From assembly GCF_000970025.1 (NCBI RefSeq), contig NZ_CP009528.1:186001-250000 (forward strand): a DNA stretch of 64,000 nucleotides, written 5' to 3'. How positions within the stretch are numbered: position 1 is the first letter of the stretch; the number at the start of each line of letters is the position of its first letter. The notes below the pieces were generated by a model that did no database searches, had not been told where the DNA came from, and worked only from the letters and a program-made list of their open reading frames with translations. The stretch is from Methanosarcina barkeri MS (lineage in GTDB: Archaea > Halobacteriota > Methanosarcinia > Methanosarcinales > Methanosarcinaceae). Shown in pieces: positions 1 through 9,201 of this stretch. The position numbers and the translations under genes were made by a program.

Positions 1-2
1 AT

Positions 3-119
3 ATTCCTTTGGACATAGCTTTTAGGGATGTTATTTTTATCGGGATCTTTTGCGTTATTTTGTTCTTTATTCTGGTCCTCACTGTGCGTCATAGTGTTCG
101 GATAGCACAGAGCAGTTAA
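3..119 (+). CDS. C-terminal end of a membrane protein (partial)
   Basis: An open frame enters from the left edge and stops at TAA 117-119, leaving 38 residues. They form one long hydrophobic stretch (FIGIFCVILFFILVLTV) followed by a short basic tail, RHSVRIAQSS. This looks like the last transmembrane helix of a polytopic protein, for example an ABC-type permease, but too little is visible to name the family. The gene runs in the same direction as the metal ATPase 280 bp downstream. The gap between them is AT-rich with no other gene. Confidence 0.5.
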   Translation: MPLDIAFRDVIFIGIFCVILFFILVLTVRHSVRIAQSS

Positions 120-399
120 ACTCTTCTCACATGTATATTTTTTCTTTATTTTCCCTTTAAAAGGCTTAAGGTAGCTTGGTTTCGGTTTCCTTTCCCGGTA
201 TTTGTTTGTGAATTTTTTGAGTATTTTTTCATTTTTTCCTGTTTTTATCCTTTGAAATTAACCCTTTGAATTAGCTGGTTATAACATAATTTCTTTTTTC
301 TCGCAAGATATTTGGTTCTTTTAGCTTCATTAGCTTCAAATATATCAGAAATTCTAATATACTTAAAAATAAAATTAAAATCAGGGGAATTGGGAAAAT

Positions 400-2862
400 A
401 TGCAGTCTGATGACAAAGAAATAGGTCTCGAGATTTCTAAAACTCAGGTAAACGCATCTCCATCTCATGATAATGACCACAATTCCGGAGAGAACATGCA
501 AGGAAATTTCCGTAAGTCTTACGAAGAACGCGGGAACAAGCCTGCCGAAAATATGATACATCAGAGCTCTCTCGAATCCCAAAAGATGCGTCCTGAAGAG
601 AAATCGCTGGACTATGGACAACTTGAAGAAGTGAAGCTTGGGACTCCTGAGCAGCGTGAAGAAATGAAACATGAACAGCACGGTGAAGATGAACACAAGG
701 GACATGAACTGCAAGAAGAGTTGAAACACGATCCTGGCGAAGTGAAACGCAAACAGTATGATGAGATGAAGTATAAGCAATATGGCATGAAAGATGAGGG
801 AACGAAGCATGAAGGCATGAAACACGAAGGAATGAAGCATGAGGGAATGGAACATGAAGGCCACGAGGTTGCGGGTGGAAAAGGACACGGCAATCATCAT
901 GCCCACATGCTTGAAGATTTCAAAAGGCGATTTATTGTTTCTTTCGTGTTAACTTTCCCGATTTTGCTGCTCTCGCCTATGATCCAGGACTTTTTTAACT
1001 TTGAGCTTCGTGTTCCAGGTGCGGATTATCTAACCTTTTTGCTTTCTTCGGTCGTTTATCTCTACGGCGGGTATCCGTTCCTAAAGGGAATTAAAGACGA
1101 ACTTTCTGAAAAGTCACCTGGCATGATGACCCTTATAGCCATTGCAATCAGCGTGGCCTATTTTTACAGCTCGGCTGTGGTTTTCGGGCTTCATGGTAAG
1201 GTCTTTTTCTGGGAACTCGCGACTCTTATCGATGTAATGCTGATCGGGCACTGGCTAGAGATGCGTTCGGTTATGGGAGCTTCAAGAGCTCTCGAAGAGC
1301 TGGTAAAAATTATGCCTTCGGTTGCCCATCTGAAAAAAAATGGCGATGTTGTTGATATCGCAGTTGACCAGCTAAAAGTCGGGGACAATGTTTTAATCAA
1401 GCCCGGGGAAAAAGTTCCTGTAGACGGCACTGTTGTGGAGGAGACAAGCAGTGTCAATGAATCCATGCTTACCGGAGAGTCGAAGCCTGTCACGAAAAAG
1501 CCGGGAAATGACGTTATTGGCGGTTCGATTAATGGAGAAGCGGCTTTTGTTGTCAGGGTAGAAAAAACCGGAAAGGATACCTATCTCAGCCAGGTTGTCG
1601 AACTTGTCAGGGCTGCCCAGGAAAGCAAATCAAAAACCCAGGACCTCGCAAACCGGGCTGCTATGTATCTAACAATCATAGCTCTTACTGTGGGAGCTCT
1701 TACTTTTATTCTCTGGCTTATTTTCGGCCAGCAGCTTGTCTTTGCGCTGGAAAGGGCCGTTACTGTAATGGTTATTACCTGTCCGCATGCCCTTGGGCTT
1801 GCAATCCCTCTGGTAGTTGCAGTTTCGACGTCCATTGCTGCAAAATCCGGGCTTCTCATCCGGGACAGGCAGGCATTTGAAAGAGCACGCAATCTTCAGG
1901 CTATTATTTTTGACAAAACCGGCACATTGACCGAAGGTCGGTTTGGGGTTACAGATATAGTTTCTCTTTCAGGCGAAGAAAATGAAACAGGGGAGAATTT
2001 AAAAGATAGCAATGAAAGAATCTTGAGTCTCGCAGCTTCCTTGGAAGCCAGTTCGGAACACCCCATTGCAACAGGCATTCTGGAAAGTGCAAGGGAAAAA
2101 GGAGTGCAAACCCAGGCTGTGGAAGAATTCAGTTCAATTCCTGGAAAAGGTGTACAGGGTCTGGTTGATGGAAATAAATTTCTTGTTGTGAGTCCTGGCT
2201 ATCTTGAAGAAAACGGAATTGCTCTCAAAAATCAAAAGATTGAAGAAATCGAAGCGCAGGGAAAAACTGTTGTGTTCTTGCTTGAGGAAAGCAAAGTACT
2301 TGGAGCTGTTGCACTTGCCGACATTATCAGGAAAGAGTCCAGGGAAGCTATCTTGAAACTTAAAAGCATGGGAATTAAGTGTCTCATGCTTACAGGAGAT
2401 AATCGTTATGTGGCAGCCTGGGTATCTAAGGAACTGGAGCTTGACGACTATTTCGCAGAAGTCCTTCCTCATGAGAAAGCTGAGAAGGTCAAGGAAGTTC
2501 AGGCGGAATACATTACAGGTATGGTTGGAGATGGAGTTAATGACGCGCCTGCCCTGGCTCAAGCTGATGTAGGGATAGCTATTGGGGCAGGTACTGATGT
2601 TGCAATTGAGACCGCTGATATTGTTCTGGTGAAAAACGATCCGAGGGATGTGGTTGATATCATTGGACTTTCTAAAAAAACATATTCCAAAATGTATCAG
2701 AATCTCCTCTGGGCAACATGGTATAATGTTTTTGCCATTCCTCTTGCAGCCGGGATACTCTATGGATATGGAATCTTATTGAGCCCTGCTATAGGTGCCG
2801 TTTTCATGAGCCTGAGCACTGTGATCGTAGCAATAAACGCTAAAACTTTAAAGATGGGGTGA
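400..2862 (+). CDS. copB: Copper-type heavy-metal P1B ATPase, CopB-like
   Basis: This is an 820-residue P-type ATPase that exports soft metals across the membrane, most likely copper. Seen in order: a hydrophilic N-terminus (residues 1-168) rich in His and Met, with repeated HEGMK-like units; paired helices near 175-265; the TGES actuator loop; the ion-site motif CPH at residues 461-463; the phosphorylated Asp 505 in DKTGT; SEHPIA in the nucleotide domain; and GDGVNDAPAL in the hinge. CPH instead of CPC is the mark of the P1B-3 (CopB) group. There is no CxxC ferredoxin-like metal-binding domain; the His/Met tail probably replaces it. A purine-rich AGGGGAA sits about 12-18 nt before the ATG, and an A/T-rich possible TATA element lies near 359-372. 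A 38-residue ORF follows 4 nt downstream. Confidence 0.93.
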   Translation: MQSDDKEIGLEISKTQVNASPSHDNDHNSGENMQGNFRKSYEERGNKPAENMIHQSSLESQKMRPEEKSLDYGQLEEVKLGTPEQREEMKHEQHGEDEHKGHELQEELKHDPGEVKRKQYDEMKYKQYGMKDEGTKHEGMKHEGMKHEGMEHEGHEVAGGKGHGNHHAHMLEDFKRRFIVSFVLTFPILLLSPMIQDFFNFELRVPGADYLTFLLSSVVYLYGGYPFLKGIKDELSEKSPGMMTLIAIAISVAYFYSSAVVFGLHGKVFFWELATLIDVMLIGHWLEMRSVMGASRALEELVKIMPSVAHLKKNGDVVDIAVDQLKVGDNVLIKPGEKVPVDGTVVEETSSVNESMLTGESKPVTKKPGNDVIGGSINGEAAFVVRVEKTGKDTYLSQVVELVRAAQESKSKTQDLANRAAMYLTIIALTVGALTFILWLIFGQQLVFALERAVTVMVITCPHALGLAIPLVVAVSTSIAAKSGLLIRDRQAFERARNLQAIIFDKTGTLTEGRFGVTDIVSLSGEENETGENLKDSNERILSLAASLEASSEHPIATGILESAREKGVQTQAVEEFSSIPGKGVQGLVDGNKFLVVSPGYLEENGIALKNQKIEEIEAQGKTVVFLLEESKVLGAVALADIIRKESREAILKLKSMGIKCLMLTGDNRYVAAWVSKELELDDYFAEVLPHEKAEKVKEVQAEYITGMVGDGVNDAPALAQADVGIAIGAGTDVAIETADIVLVKNDPRDVVDIIGLSKKTYSKMYQNLLWATWYNVFAIPLAAGILYGYGILLSPAIGAVFMSLSTVIVAINAKTLKMG

Positions 2863-2866
2863 TCTA

Positions 2867-2983
2867 ATGCTGGGAATATTTCATACTAAAAACATACTCA
2901 TTTTCGCTTCCCTGACTTCAGCAGCAATCGGAGTTATTTCAATGCTTATGGGGAAAAAGGGGAAAATAAATTTGAAGTCGTGA
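2867..2983 (+). CDS. Small possible membrane peptide after copB
   Basis: ATG at 2867 opens 38 codons ending at TGA 2981-2983, only 4 nt after the copB stop, so translation could be coupled. The peptide has one hydrophobic helix (ILIFASLTSAAIGVISML) between a short polar N-terminus and a strongly basic tail (GKKGKINLKS), the layout of a single-pass small membrane protein. I do not recognise a family. It could be an accessory subunit of the ATPase or a chance ORF. Spacing and composition favour a real gene, but no homology is claimed. Confidence 0.45.
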   Translation: MLGIFHTKNILIFASLTSAAIGVISMLMGKKGKINLKS

Positions 2984-3017
2984 ACAAAAACTCCAGTAAA
3001 AAGCTGCTGGAAAGGAT

Positions 3018-3470
3018 TCAATTTAGAACCGGGTTGCTATCATTCCCTACAGTTGAGGACCTAATTTCTGTCTTGTTTTTATACAGGTTGATTCCGCTTT
3101 TATCTTTTATCGTAGTTTCCAGTTCGTAGGTGGAATCTTTTTTTCTTGGAAATTCGAGCACAATTGGATTTTCAGTTGAAACGTTTCCGTAAAATTCTTT
3201 ATTATCGCTTTTGAGGGTTTTTCCATTTTCTCTGAACTCATAGTTCACGTAACAATCAAATATGGAATCTGGATTTCTCGGGTTGTAAGTAAATACGAAC
3301 TGGTCTTCATAGCTTCTGGATTCGCTCACGAACGCCTCCAGAGAATTCTTCTCCAGGATATTATCTCGGTCTCTTACTCCATCTTTTCCAGCAGGGTTGT
3401 TAACCAGCCCTGCAATTATCACGGCACTTACAACCATAAGAATAGCCATTAATAATTTGGATGTGTTCAT
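3018..3470 (-). CDS. Hypothetical exported or membrane-anchored protein
   Basis: The 150-residue product begins with a signal-anchor: after MNTSK comes the hydrophobic run LLMAILMVVSAVIIAGLV. The rest is polar and rich in Tyr, Asn and charged residues, with a pattern that suggests a small beta-sandwich (FVFTYNPRNPDSIFDCYVNY onwards). There is one cysteine in the mature part and no lipobox, so an N-terminal membrane anchor with an extracytoplasmic domain is most likely. No family is recognised. It converges on the copB pair and is followed in the same direction, upstream, by the small membrane protein at 3525-3743. Confidence 0.7.
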   Translation of the reverse strand: MNTSKLLMAILMVVSAVIIAGLVNNPAGKDGVRDRDNILEKNSLEAFVSESRSYEDQFVFTYNPRNPDSIFDCYVNYEFRENGKTLKSDNKEFYGNVSTENPIVLEFPRKKDSTYELETTIKDKSGINLYKNKTEIRSSTVGNDSNPVLN

Positions 3471-3524
3471 ACCTATTTAGATATAAGATCTCCATTTTTA
3501 TTTACCGGTTTTTTCCTGTCTGAT

Positions 3525-3743
3525 TCATTTCCCCAGCTCCAGAAGCCTCTTAGGACGCCGGATGAAATAGTATAAAAAAGCTCCCACGATATAGGTTAAA
3601 AAAATAATTATGACCCATATAAGGCGTGTGTTTCCTATATCTGTCTCATTCTTCGCACAGTCAATAAGAATCCATATCCAGAAAACAAAGGAAAGTAAAC
3701 CAATGAATGCGAAAAGAATAAAAATATAAGAAAAGCCCATCAT
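3525..3743 (-). CDS. Small two-helix membrane protein, PLDc_N-like
   Basis: The 72 residues contain two transmembrane helices separated by a short loop carrying WIWILIDCAKNE, then a conserved aliphatic-aromatic second helix and a basic end (YYFIRRPKRLLELGK). This is the pattern of the PLDc_N (phospholipase D nuclease N-terminal) family, which occurs as free-standing small membrane proteins in archaea and Gram-positive bacteria. No enzymatic domain follows, so it is not a phospholipase. Its role is unknown. It probably shares a transcript with the exported protein downstream at 3018-3470. Confidence 0.72.
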   Translation of the reverse strand: MMGFSYIFILFAFIGLLSFVFWIWILIDCAKNETDIGNTRLIWVIIIFLTYIVGAFLYYFIRRPKRLLELGK

Positions 3744-4138
3744 TTCATTAACCTCAAATTTTTATTTTTAGACTCAGCCTTATAAATTAATATCTTTCTA
3801 AAATTATGCACTATAGTGAGATTTTAATACTTAAATATTTTTTATTGAAAAATATGTAATTTTATTCAATTCATTTATTAACCAGTATCATTTTGGTCTT
3901 TTGTACAACTTATTACTAGTTCATTGATTCCAAAGTATATAAGGAATGAATTTTTGAAAATCACTAAAAGCACGGAAAAACCACTGAAAGTACGGAAGAC
4001 ACGGAAATAAGTAGTAAAGACGTGTTTCTTCCGTGATTTTCGTTTTTCTGTGGTTGTAATATTCAAATCAAATCACTCTGCAACCGGCTGTTTTTTCCGT
4101 GTTACAGAATCCCATGTGACTTTAAAATAACATTTGCA
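3744..4138. other. AT-rich intergenic stretch with no supported gene
   Basis: This stretch has TATA-like runs near 3825-3845 (TTAAATATTTTTTATTG) that could promote the leftward gene at 3525-3743. A patch near 3960-4060 is full of short variants of TTCCGTG / CACGGAA in both orientations, a dispersed low-complexity pattern. The 62-codon ORF lying over it is judged a by-product of that pattern. Confidence 0.5.
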
Positions 4139-4460
4139 TCATAAGCTGTAATACTTCATCCCTTTCTCAATTTTATATTTCCATTTAAAAATGACTGGCT
4201 TTTCGTTTACCTAGCCTATATGTTAACTAATCATTTACCTTAATTCCTTTATTGAATCAACTCTTATTCCTCTCAATAAGCTTCTGGTTATTTTACTGAA
4301 AAAACTTTCAATAATATTTAGCTACGAATCATGTTGGGTGTGAATACGAATTCAAATTTATCAGGAAGAGTTCCAGGTATTCCAGAGTTTCCATTGAAGT
4401 ATGTGTTTTGTGATTATCATCAAAATTTTTATCTTTTCTTTTTTTCAGACTCTGTTCCAA
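4139..4460 (-). pseudogene. IS630-family transposase relic (C-terminal part)
   Basis: Read on the minus strand in shifting frames, this region gives the conserved C-terminal half of IS630-type DDE transposases: DDNHKTHTSMETLEYL (the catalytic 'DNH' block), then after a frameshift GTLPDKFEFVFTPN, then after another shift IIESFFSKITRSLLRG and IRVDSIKELR (around the final catalytic Glu), and finally VNEKPVIFKWKYKIEK before a stop at 4139-4141. Several in-frame stops and shifts show that it is dead. The N-terminal half and the element's terminal repeats could not be located, so the limits given are only those of the readable part. Confidence 0.75.
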
Positions 4461-5147
4461 AATCTAGTGATTTTTGCATTTCTTGATTGAAAATCGGAAT
4501 CCGTAAGAATAATCAGGTTTTCATCAAAATCAATATTCGACATCTAAATACTTCAATCCCAAAATTGTATTTCAAGGGTGGGGACCAATTACAAAATCGA
4601 GTGATTTTTTATTTTATGTCCATCACTGGATTTTGATACTGAATCTTTTTTCAACTGAATCTATAAATTATCACATTTATATATTTTACAATGTTGTAGT
4701 ATGCTTGTTGCCGAAAGTAGGTATTAAATAATATAACTTATCTATATCCTTAATAATTTAATGATTAATATTAAGAGTTAACAACAAAAATATGAAGCCT
4801 ATTAGTATATCTATATTTATTTTAATTTAAACTAAAATTTTTACTTTATTATACAATATAATAAATATAAATTTTTCTTATTTTAATCTCTAACAGCTAC
4901 AATTGAAAAAATCAAGATCCTCAGATTATCTCAAAACTAAATTTGATTGTACAATTGGGAGGCAAAATTCGACTTAAAGGTGAATATCCATCTGAATTTC
5001 AAAACATTTTCGATTCAAATTTAAACTAAACAATATCAATTATTCAATTGTGTAACTGAGTCGAGTTTTAAGACAGCCTGAATACAAATTGTATCGAAAC
5101 CTCAGGATTTCGAAGATTATACAAATTATTTATGGAGAGTGGAAAGT
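4461..5147. other. AT-rich intergenic stretch
   Basis: No gene is supported. The left part (4461-4640) may hold further decayed sequence of the IS630 element, with a short phrase related to 'aaaatc-agtgattttt' appearing twice (near 4460 and 4590). The remainder is very AT-rich and serves as the upstream region of the GAF-domain gene. GGAGAG at 5134-5139 is that gene's ribosome-binding site. Confidence 0.5.
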
Positions 5148-5876
5148 ATGAATTCTAAATATATTACTGGTCAAGAATCCACAATGTATCAGGCGCTATT
5201 GGATAAGAATAAGTTACTGGTAGATGAAAACAATGCGTTAAAGGAAGAGATACAGAGTCTAAGAACATGTCTGGCACAGGCTGAAGGACTTGAACAGACT
5301 ACAGGTAAAATTGATCTGGATTATAAGCAGGTAGAAACACCCTATAATGAACGCGAGAAACAGTTGATGTTTGATCTCGATGCAATGACTAGATTATATA
5401 AAATCAGCATTTTATTCGTTCGCGAAGGCAATCTTGAACCAGTTCTTGTCGAAATAGTCGATGCAGCAATTGCAATTTCTGGCGCTGACTTTGGCAATAT
5501 CCAACTACTGGACCCTGAATCATCTGAACTTAAGATTGTAGCTTCTCGTGGATTTCCCAAATGGTGGCTGGACTTCTGGAACAGTGTATCTGTGGGAAAT
5601 GGAACTTGTGGTACGGCTCTTGGACGCAAAGAGAGGGTAATTGTCGAGGATGTTGAACAAAGCCCTATTTTCGTAGGTACTCCTGCTCTGGAAATCCAGC
5701 TTAAAGCTGGAATACGAGCAGTACAGTCTACACCAATTGTCAGCCAGTTGGGAAAACCACTTGGTATGTTCTCAACACAATACAAAAAACCACATAAACC
5801 AGACAAAAAAACACTTCAAATGTTGGATCTTCTAGCTCTCAGTGCAGCCGATATTATCGAAAGAGCACATATCTAA
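5148..5876 (+). CDS. Single-GAF-domain protein with N-terminal coiled coil
   Basis: The product has 242 residues from ATG 5148. A GTG at 5139 is an alternative start, but it overlaps the ribosome-binding site GGAGAG (5134-5139). Starting at ATG also aligns the first 18 residues with the start of the kinase at 6181. Residues 12-42 form a coiled coil (ALLDKNKLLVDENNALKEEI). One GAF domain covers about 75-235, with VDAAIAISGADFGNIQLL and AVQSTPIV. No PAS, kinase or output domain follows. The GAF is nearly identical in DNA to the second GAF of the neighbouring kinase (5424-5590 against 6967-7133), so the gene looks like an internally deleted duplicate of it. It could bind the same ligand and act as a partner or decoy. 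Confidence 0.85.
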   Translation: MNSKYITGQESTMYQALLDKNKLLVDENNALKEEIQSLRTCLAQAEGLEQTTGKIDLDYKQVETPYNEREKQLMFDLDAMTRLYKISILFVREGNLEPVLVEIVDAAIAISGADFGNIQLLDPESSELKIVASRGFPKWWLDFWNSVSVGNGTCGTALGRKERVIVEDVEQSPIFVGTPALEIQLKAGIRAVQSTPIVSQLGKPLGMFSTQYKKPHKPDKKTLQMLDLLALSAADIIERAHI

Positions 5877-6180
5877 AAAACATCAAGTGCTGACTGTGTG
5901 AATAAAACCTCTGAAGAAATACAATTCTTGTCCATTGGTCATTGGTTAAGGAATTATCTTGCCTGAAAGCTATCGATTTTGCATTAGAAGCCGTCGTTAA
6001 ATTTCAGCTCCTTTAATTTGTTAAGTGAAATATCTCAAAAAATCAGTGTCAATAGAAGCAAAAACTATCATCCTATCTGTAATAACTATTGGGGATGTTA
6101 ATCAAATATTAAAGTAAAAAATGATTTAAGAGAACCTAATCAGCAAGATAGAATTAATCTTAAAAGGTCAGTATAAAAAT
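5877..6180. other. Intergenic region between the two GAF genes
   Basis: Nothing coding is seen in these 304 bases. An AAAGGTCAG close to 6165-6173 could serve as the ribosome-binding site for the kinase. Confidence 0.4.
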
Positions 6181-8928
6181 ATGACTACCAAACATACTGA
6201 TGGCTGGGAGCCTATAACATACCAGGCGTTATTAGATAAGAATAAGCTACTGGTGGATGAAAACCGTGCCTTAAAAGACGAAATACAGAGCCTAAGAGCA
6301 TATGTGAAGCAGGATAAAGAATCTGATTATGATGTTGATAAACTAGATCTGGAGAAAAGGCAAGCACATCTTCTGATAAAAGCCGATCTAGAAGCACTGA
6401 ACCGAATACATGAGCTGAGTACAAAACTTTTGGGATCGGAAGGGATCCAGCCAATATTAAAAGAAATAATGAATGCAGCAATCTCTGTCGTGGACGCACA
6501 AATGGGTACCCTGCAACTTCTTGAGGATGATTCGCTACATATTGTTGCGCATTATGGTCACAAACAGCCTTTTTTGGATTATTTTACATCTGCTGATAAC
6601 GTGGCTTCAGTTTGTGGAAAGGTGATGCAACGTGGAGAGCGTATTGTTATTGAAGATATTGAAACAAGTTCTATATTTGCTGGGACACCTTCTTTGACTG
6701 TGATGCGTGAGGACGGAGTACGAGCGATTCAGTCCACACCGATGTTAAGCCGAACGGGTAAACTTCTTGGTATCCTTACGACTCAATGGAACTTTCCTTA
6801 TTCTCCAAACGAGCATGATCTCTGGAGGCTTGACCTACTAGCGCGTCAGGCAGCTGACATGATAGAGCAGGCCAGGTCAGAAGAAGCATTGAATAATAGC
6901 AAACAACGTTTAATTGCCGACCTTAATGCTATGACCAGGTTGCATAAGATTGGTACTCTGTTTGTTCGTGAAAGCAATCTTGAACCAGTTCTTGTCGAAA
7001 TAGTCGATGCAGCAATTGCAATTTCTGATGCTGACTTTGGCAATATCCAATTATTGGATCCCGAATCATCTGAACTTAAGATTGTAGCTTCTCGTGGATT
7101 TCCCAAATGGTGGCTGGACTTCTGGAACAGTGTATCTGAGGGAAATGGAACTTGTGGTACGGCTCTTGGATGTAACGAGAGAGTAATTGTCGAAGATATT
7201 GAACAAAGTCCAATTTTTGTCGGTACTCCTGCTCTGGAAATCCAGCTTAAAGCTGGAATACGAGCGGTTCAATCTACACCAATTGTCAGCCGGTCAGGAA
7301 GATTACTCGGCATGTTCTCAACACATTATAAAAAACCACATAAACTACAAGATCATGATCTTCAGTTAATTGACCTTCTAGCTCAGCAGGCGGCAGATAT
7401 TATAGAGCGAGCGCAAATCGAAGAGATGTTACGTAAGTCCGAAGAGCGTTTCCGTGTCGCTTTACAGGGATCTTCTATTGTAATTTCCAGTCAAGACTGT
7501 GATCTGAGATACACGTGGGCTTATAACCCTTCGCTTGGTTTTAACCTGGAAGATATTCTAGGTAAAAATGATTATGATATATATCAATTAGATGATGCTG
7601 AAACTTTTGTTTCTATCAAAAAGCAGGTTTTGGCTAGTGGTGTTAGCAGATGTGATGAAGTGGTAATCCATAGGCCTATTTCCGCTGGTGGAGACTTATT
7701 CCATGAGATGACCACTGAGCCATTGCTTGATGCTACAGGAACCATCGGTGGAGTCATCTGTATTGCAGTTGACATTACCGAGCGCAAAAGAGCTGAAGAA
7801 GCATTAAAAAAAGCAAATGATACTTTAGAAGAAAAAATTAAAGAGCGTACAGTTGAACTTGAAGGGGCTTATAATTCATTACTTGAAAATAAAATGAGAT
7901 TAAGTGAAGCCCAAAAAATAGCTCATCTAGGAAATTGGGACTGGAATCTGTTGACTGATGAATTCTACTGGTCAGATGAAATATACAATATTTTTGGACT
8001 TGACTCTCTAAAATTCGATGAGACTTATGATTCATATGAGACTCATGATGCATTTTTTAATCTTGTTTTTCCAGAGGATAAAGAATCTGTGAATAATGCT
8101 TTTAAAGAAGCTTTTTACGGGAAATCTTTTGAAATTGATTTTAGAGTTCTCTCAGCTAATAGAGAAGAACGCATACTTTATGCACAGGGGCAAGTAATTT
8201 TTGATGAGAAAAACATGCCTATTAGAGTTAGAGGAATAGTTCAAGATATAACTGAACGTAAAAAAACAGAAGAAGCTCTGGTAAAACTCGAAAAAATCCG
8301 CATAAAAGAGATTCACCACAGAATCAAAAATAACTTGCAGGTAATCTCTTCTCTTTTGGACCTACAGGCCGAAAAGTTTGAGGATAAAAAAGTCAAACAG
8401 GCTTTCAGTGACAGTCAGAACCGTGTACTTTCAATGTCTCTAATCCACGAAGAACTCTACAAAGGAGGGCAGACAGAAAAACTGAACTTCTCCGCATATC
8501 TTAAAAAGCTGGCTGATAACCTGTTGATGACTTATAAACTTAGCAGCATAAATATCCGCTTGAATATGGATATGGAAGAGAACGCATTTCTTGATGTGGA
8601 TACTGCGGTTCCTTTAGGCATAATTGTTAATGAACTAATTACCAATTCTCTCAAACATGCATTTACTGAAAAGAAAGAAGGAGAAATTGGAATTCAACTT
8701 CGCAGACATGAAGAAATTATAAATGGAATTAACAAGTCCGAGTTCTGTCTGGTAGTTTCAGATAATGGAAAAGGAATTCCTGAAGGTCTGAAGTTGGAAA
8801 GTGTCGAGTCACTTGGCATGCAGTTAATAAACATTCTAGTAAATCAGTTAGATGGAGAGCTTAAATTGAATAGGAAAAAAGGTACTGAGTTTACTGTAAG
8901 GTTCAAGGTAACAGAAAAAAACACTTAA
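6181..8928 (+). CDS. Sensor histidine kinase: coil-GAF-GAF-PAS-PAS-HisKA_2-HATPase
   Basis: This is a 915-residue soluble sensor kinase; no membrane helix is seen. Order: coiled coil 14-42; GAF 1 about 75-228; GAF 2 about 247-408; PAS 1 about 417-537; linker coil 537-575; PAS 2 about 575-693; HisKA_2-type dimerisation and phosphoacceptor region with EIHHRIKNNLQVISSLLDLQ (His 712 or 713); ATPase domain with N-box NELITNSLKHAF (Asn 818), G1 DNGKGIPEG and a G2-like SLGMQLI. This HisKA_2 arrangement is common in Methanosarcina cytoplasmic sensors. The GAFs lack an obvious haem or tetrapyrrole motif, so the signal is unknown. No response regulator lies next to it. GAF 2 is almost identical to the free GAF protein upstream. 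Confidence 0.93.
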   Translation: MTTKHTDGWEPITYQALLDKNKLLVDENRALKDEIQSLRAYVKQDKESDYDVDKLDLEKRQAHLLIKADLEALNRIHELSTKLLGSEGIQPILKEIMNAAISVVDAQMGTLQLLEDDSLHIVAHYGHKQPFLDYFTSADNVASVCGKVMQRGERIVIEDIETSSIFAGTPSLTVMREDGVRAIQSTPMLSRTGKLLGILTTQWNFPYSPNEHDLWRLDLLARQAADMIEQARSEEALNNSKQRLIADLNAMTRLHKIGTLFVRESNLEPVLVEIVDAAIAISDADFGNIQLLDPESSELKIVASRGFPKWWLDFWNSVSEGNGTCGTALGCNERVIVEDIEQSPIFVGTPALEIQLKAGIRAVQSTPIVSRSGRLLGMFSTHYKKPHKLQDHDLQLIDLLAQQAADIIERAQIEEMLRKSEERFRVALQGSSIVISSQDCDLRYTWAYNPSLGFNLEDILGKNDYDIYQLDDAETFVSIKKQVLASGVSRCDEVVIHRPISAGGDLFHEMTTEPLLDATGTIGGVICIAVDITERKRAEEALKKANDTLEEKIKERTVELEGAYNSLLENKMRLSEAQKIAHLGNWDWNLLTDEFYWSDEIYNIFGLDSLKFDETYDSYETHDAFFNLVFPEDKESVNNAFKEAFYGKSFEIDFRVLSANREERILYAQGQVIFDEKNMPIRVRGIVQDITERKKTEEALVKLEKIRIKEIHHRIKNNLQVISSLLDLQAEKFEDKKVKQAFSDSQNRVLSMSLIHEELYKGGQTEKLNFSAYLKKLADNLLMTYKLSSINIRLNMDMEENAFLDVDTAVPLGIIVNELITNSLKHAFTEKKEGEIGIQLRRHEEIINGINKSEFCLVVSDNGKGIPEGLKLESVESLGMQLINILVNQLDGELKLNRKKGTEFTVRFKVTEKNT

Positions 8929-8963
8929 GTATATCAGCTACAATTAAGTATATCAGCTGCAAA
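8926..8963 (+). repeat. 19-bp duplication starting at the kinase stop codon
   Basis: Two adjacent copies of a 19-bp unit beginning TAAGTATATCAGCT start at 8926 and 8945. The first TAA is the kinase stop codon itself. They differ at one base near the 3' end. Confidence 0.7.
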
Positions 8964-9150
8964 CCTATAACCCTTGATTAAATGAGAGGCAGTGTCTCAA
9001 ATTTGCTGTAAATTTGAAGTCAAGTTTTGCGTACTATGAAGAAAATTGATCTTCTGATTTGGAATTTTCTACCCAATAACTTCTTGAGATTTGTGATTTT
9101 AAGAAATAATTGGCATACTACCTATTATACTGATCCTGATATCCAGTTTT

Positions 9151-9201
9151 TATCTGTTCCTTAAAATTATCTGTTCCTCAAAATTATTTGTTCTTCAAAA
9201 T
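9151..9201 (-). repeat. Three 17-bp repeats across the end of the MFS gene
   Basis: Units at 9151, 9168 and 9185 (plus strand TATCTGTTCCTTAAAAT and variants). The two right-hand units lie inside the coding sequence and encode its last residues, EEQIILRNR plus the stop. The left-hand unit lies just beyond the stop. Confidence 0.75.

Noticed and set aside
3878-4066. 62-codon minus-strand ORF
   Set aside because: It is built from TTCCGTG/CACGGAA low-complexity repeats, has no ribosome-binding site and no domain-like pattern.
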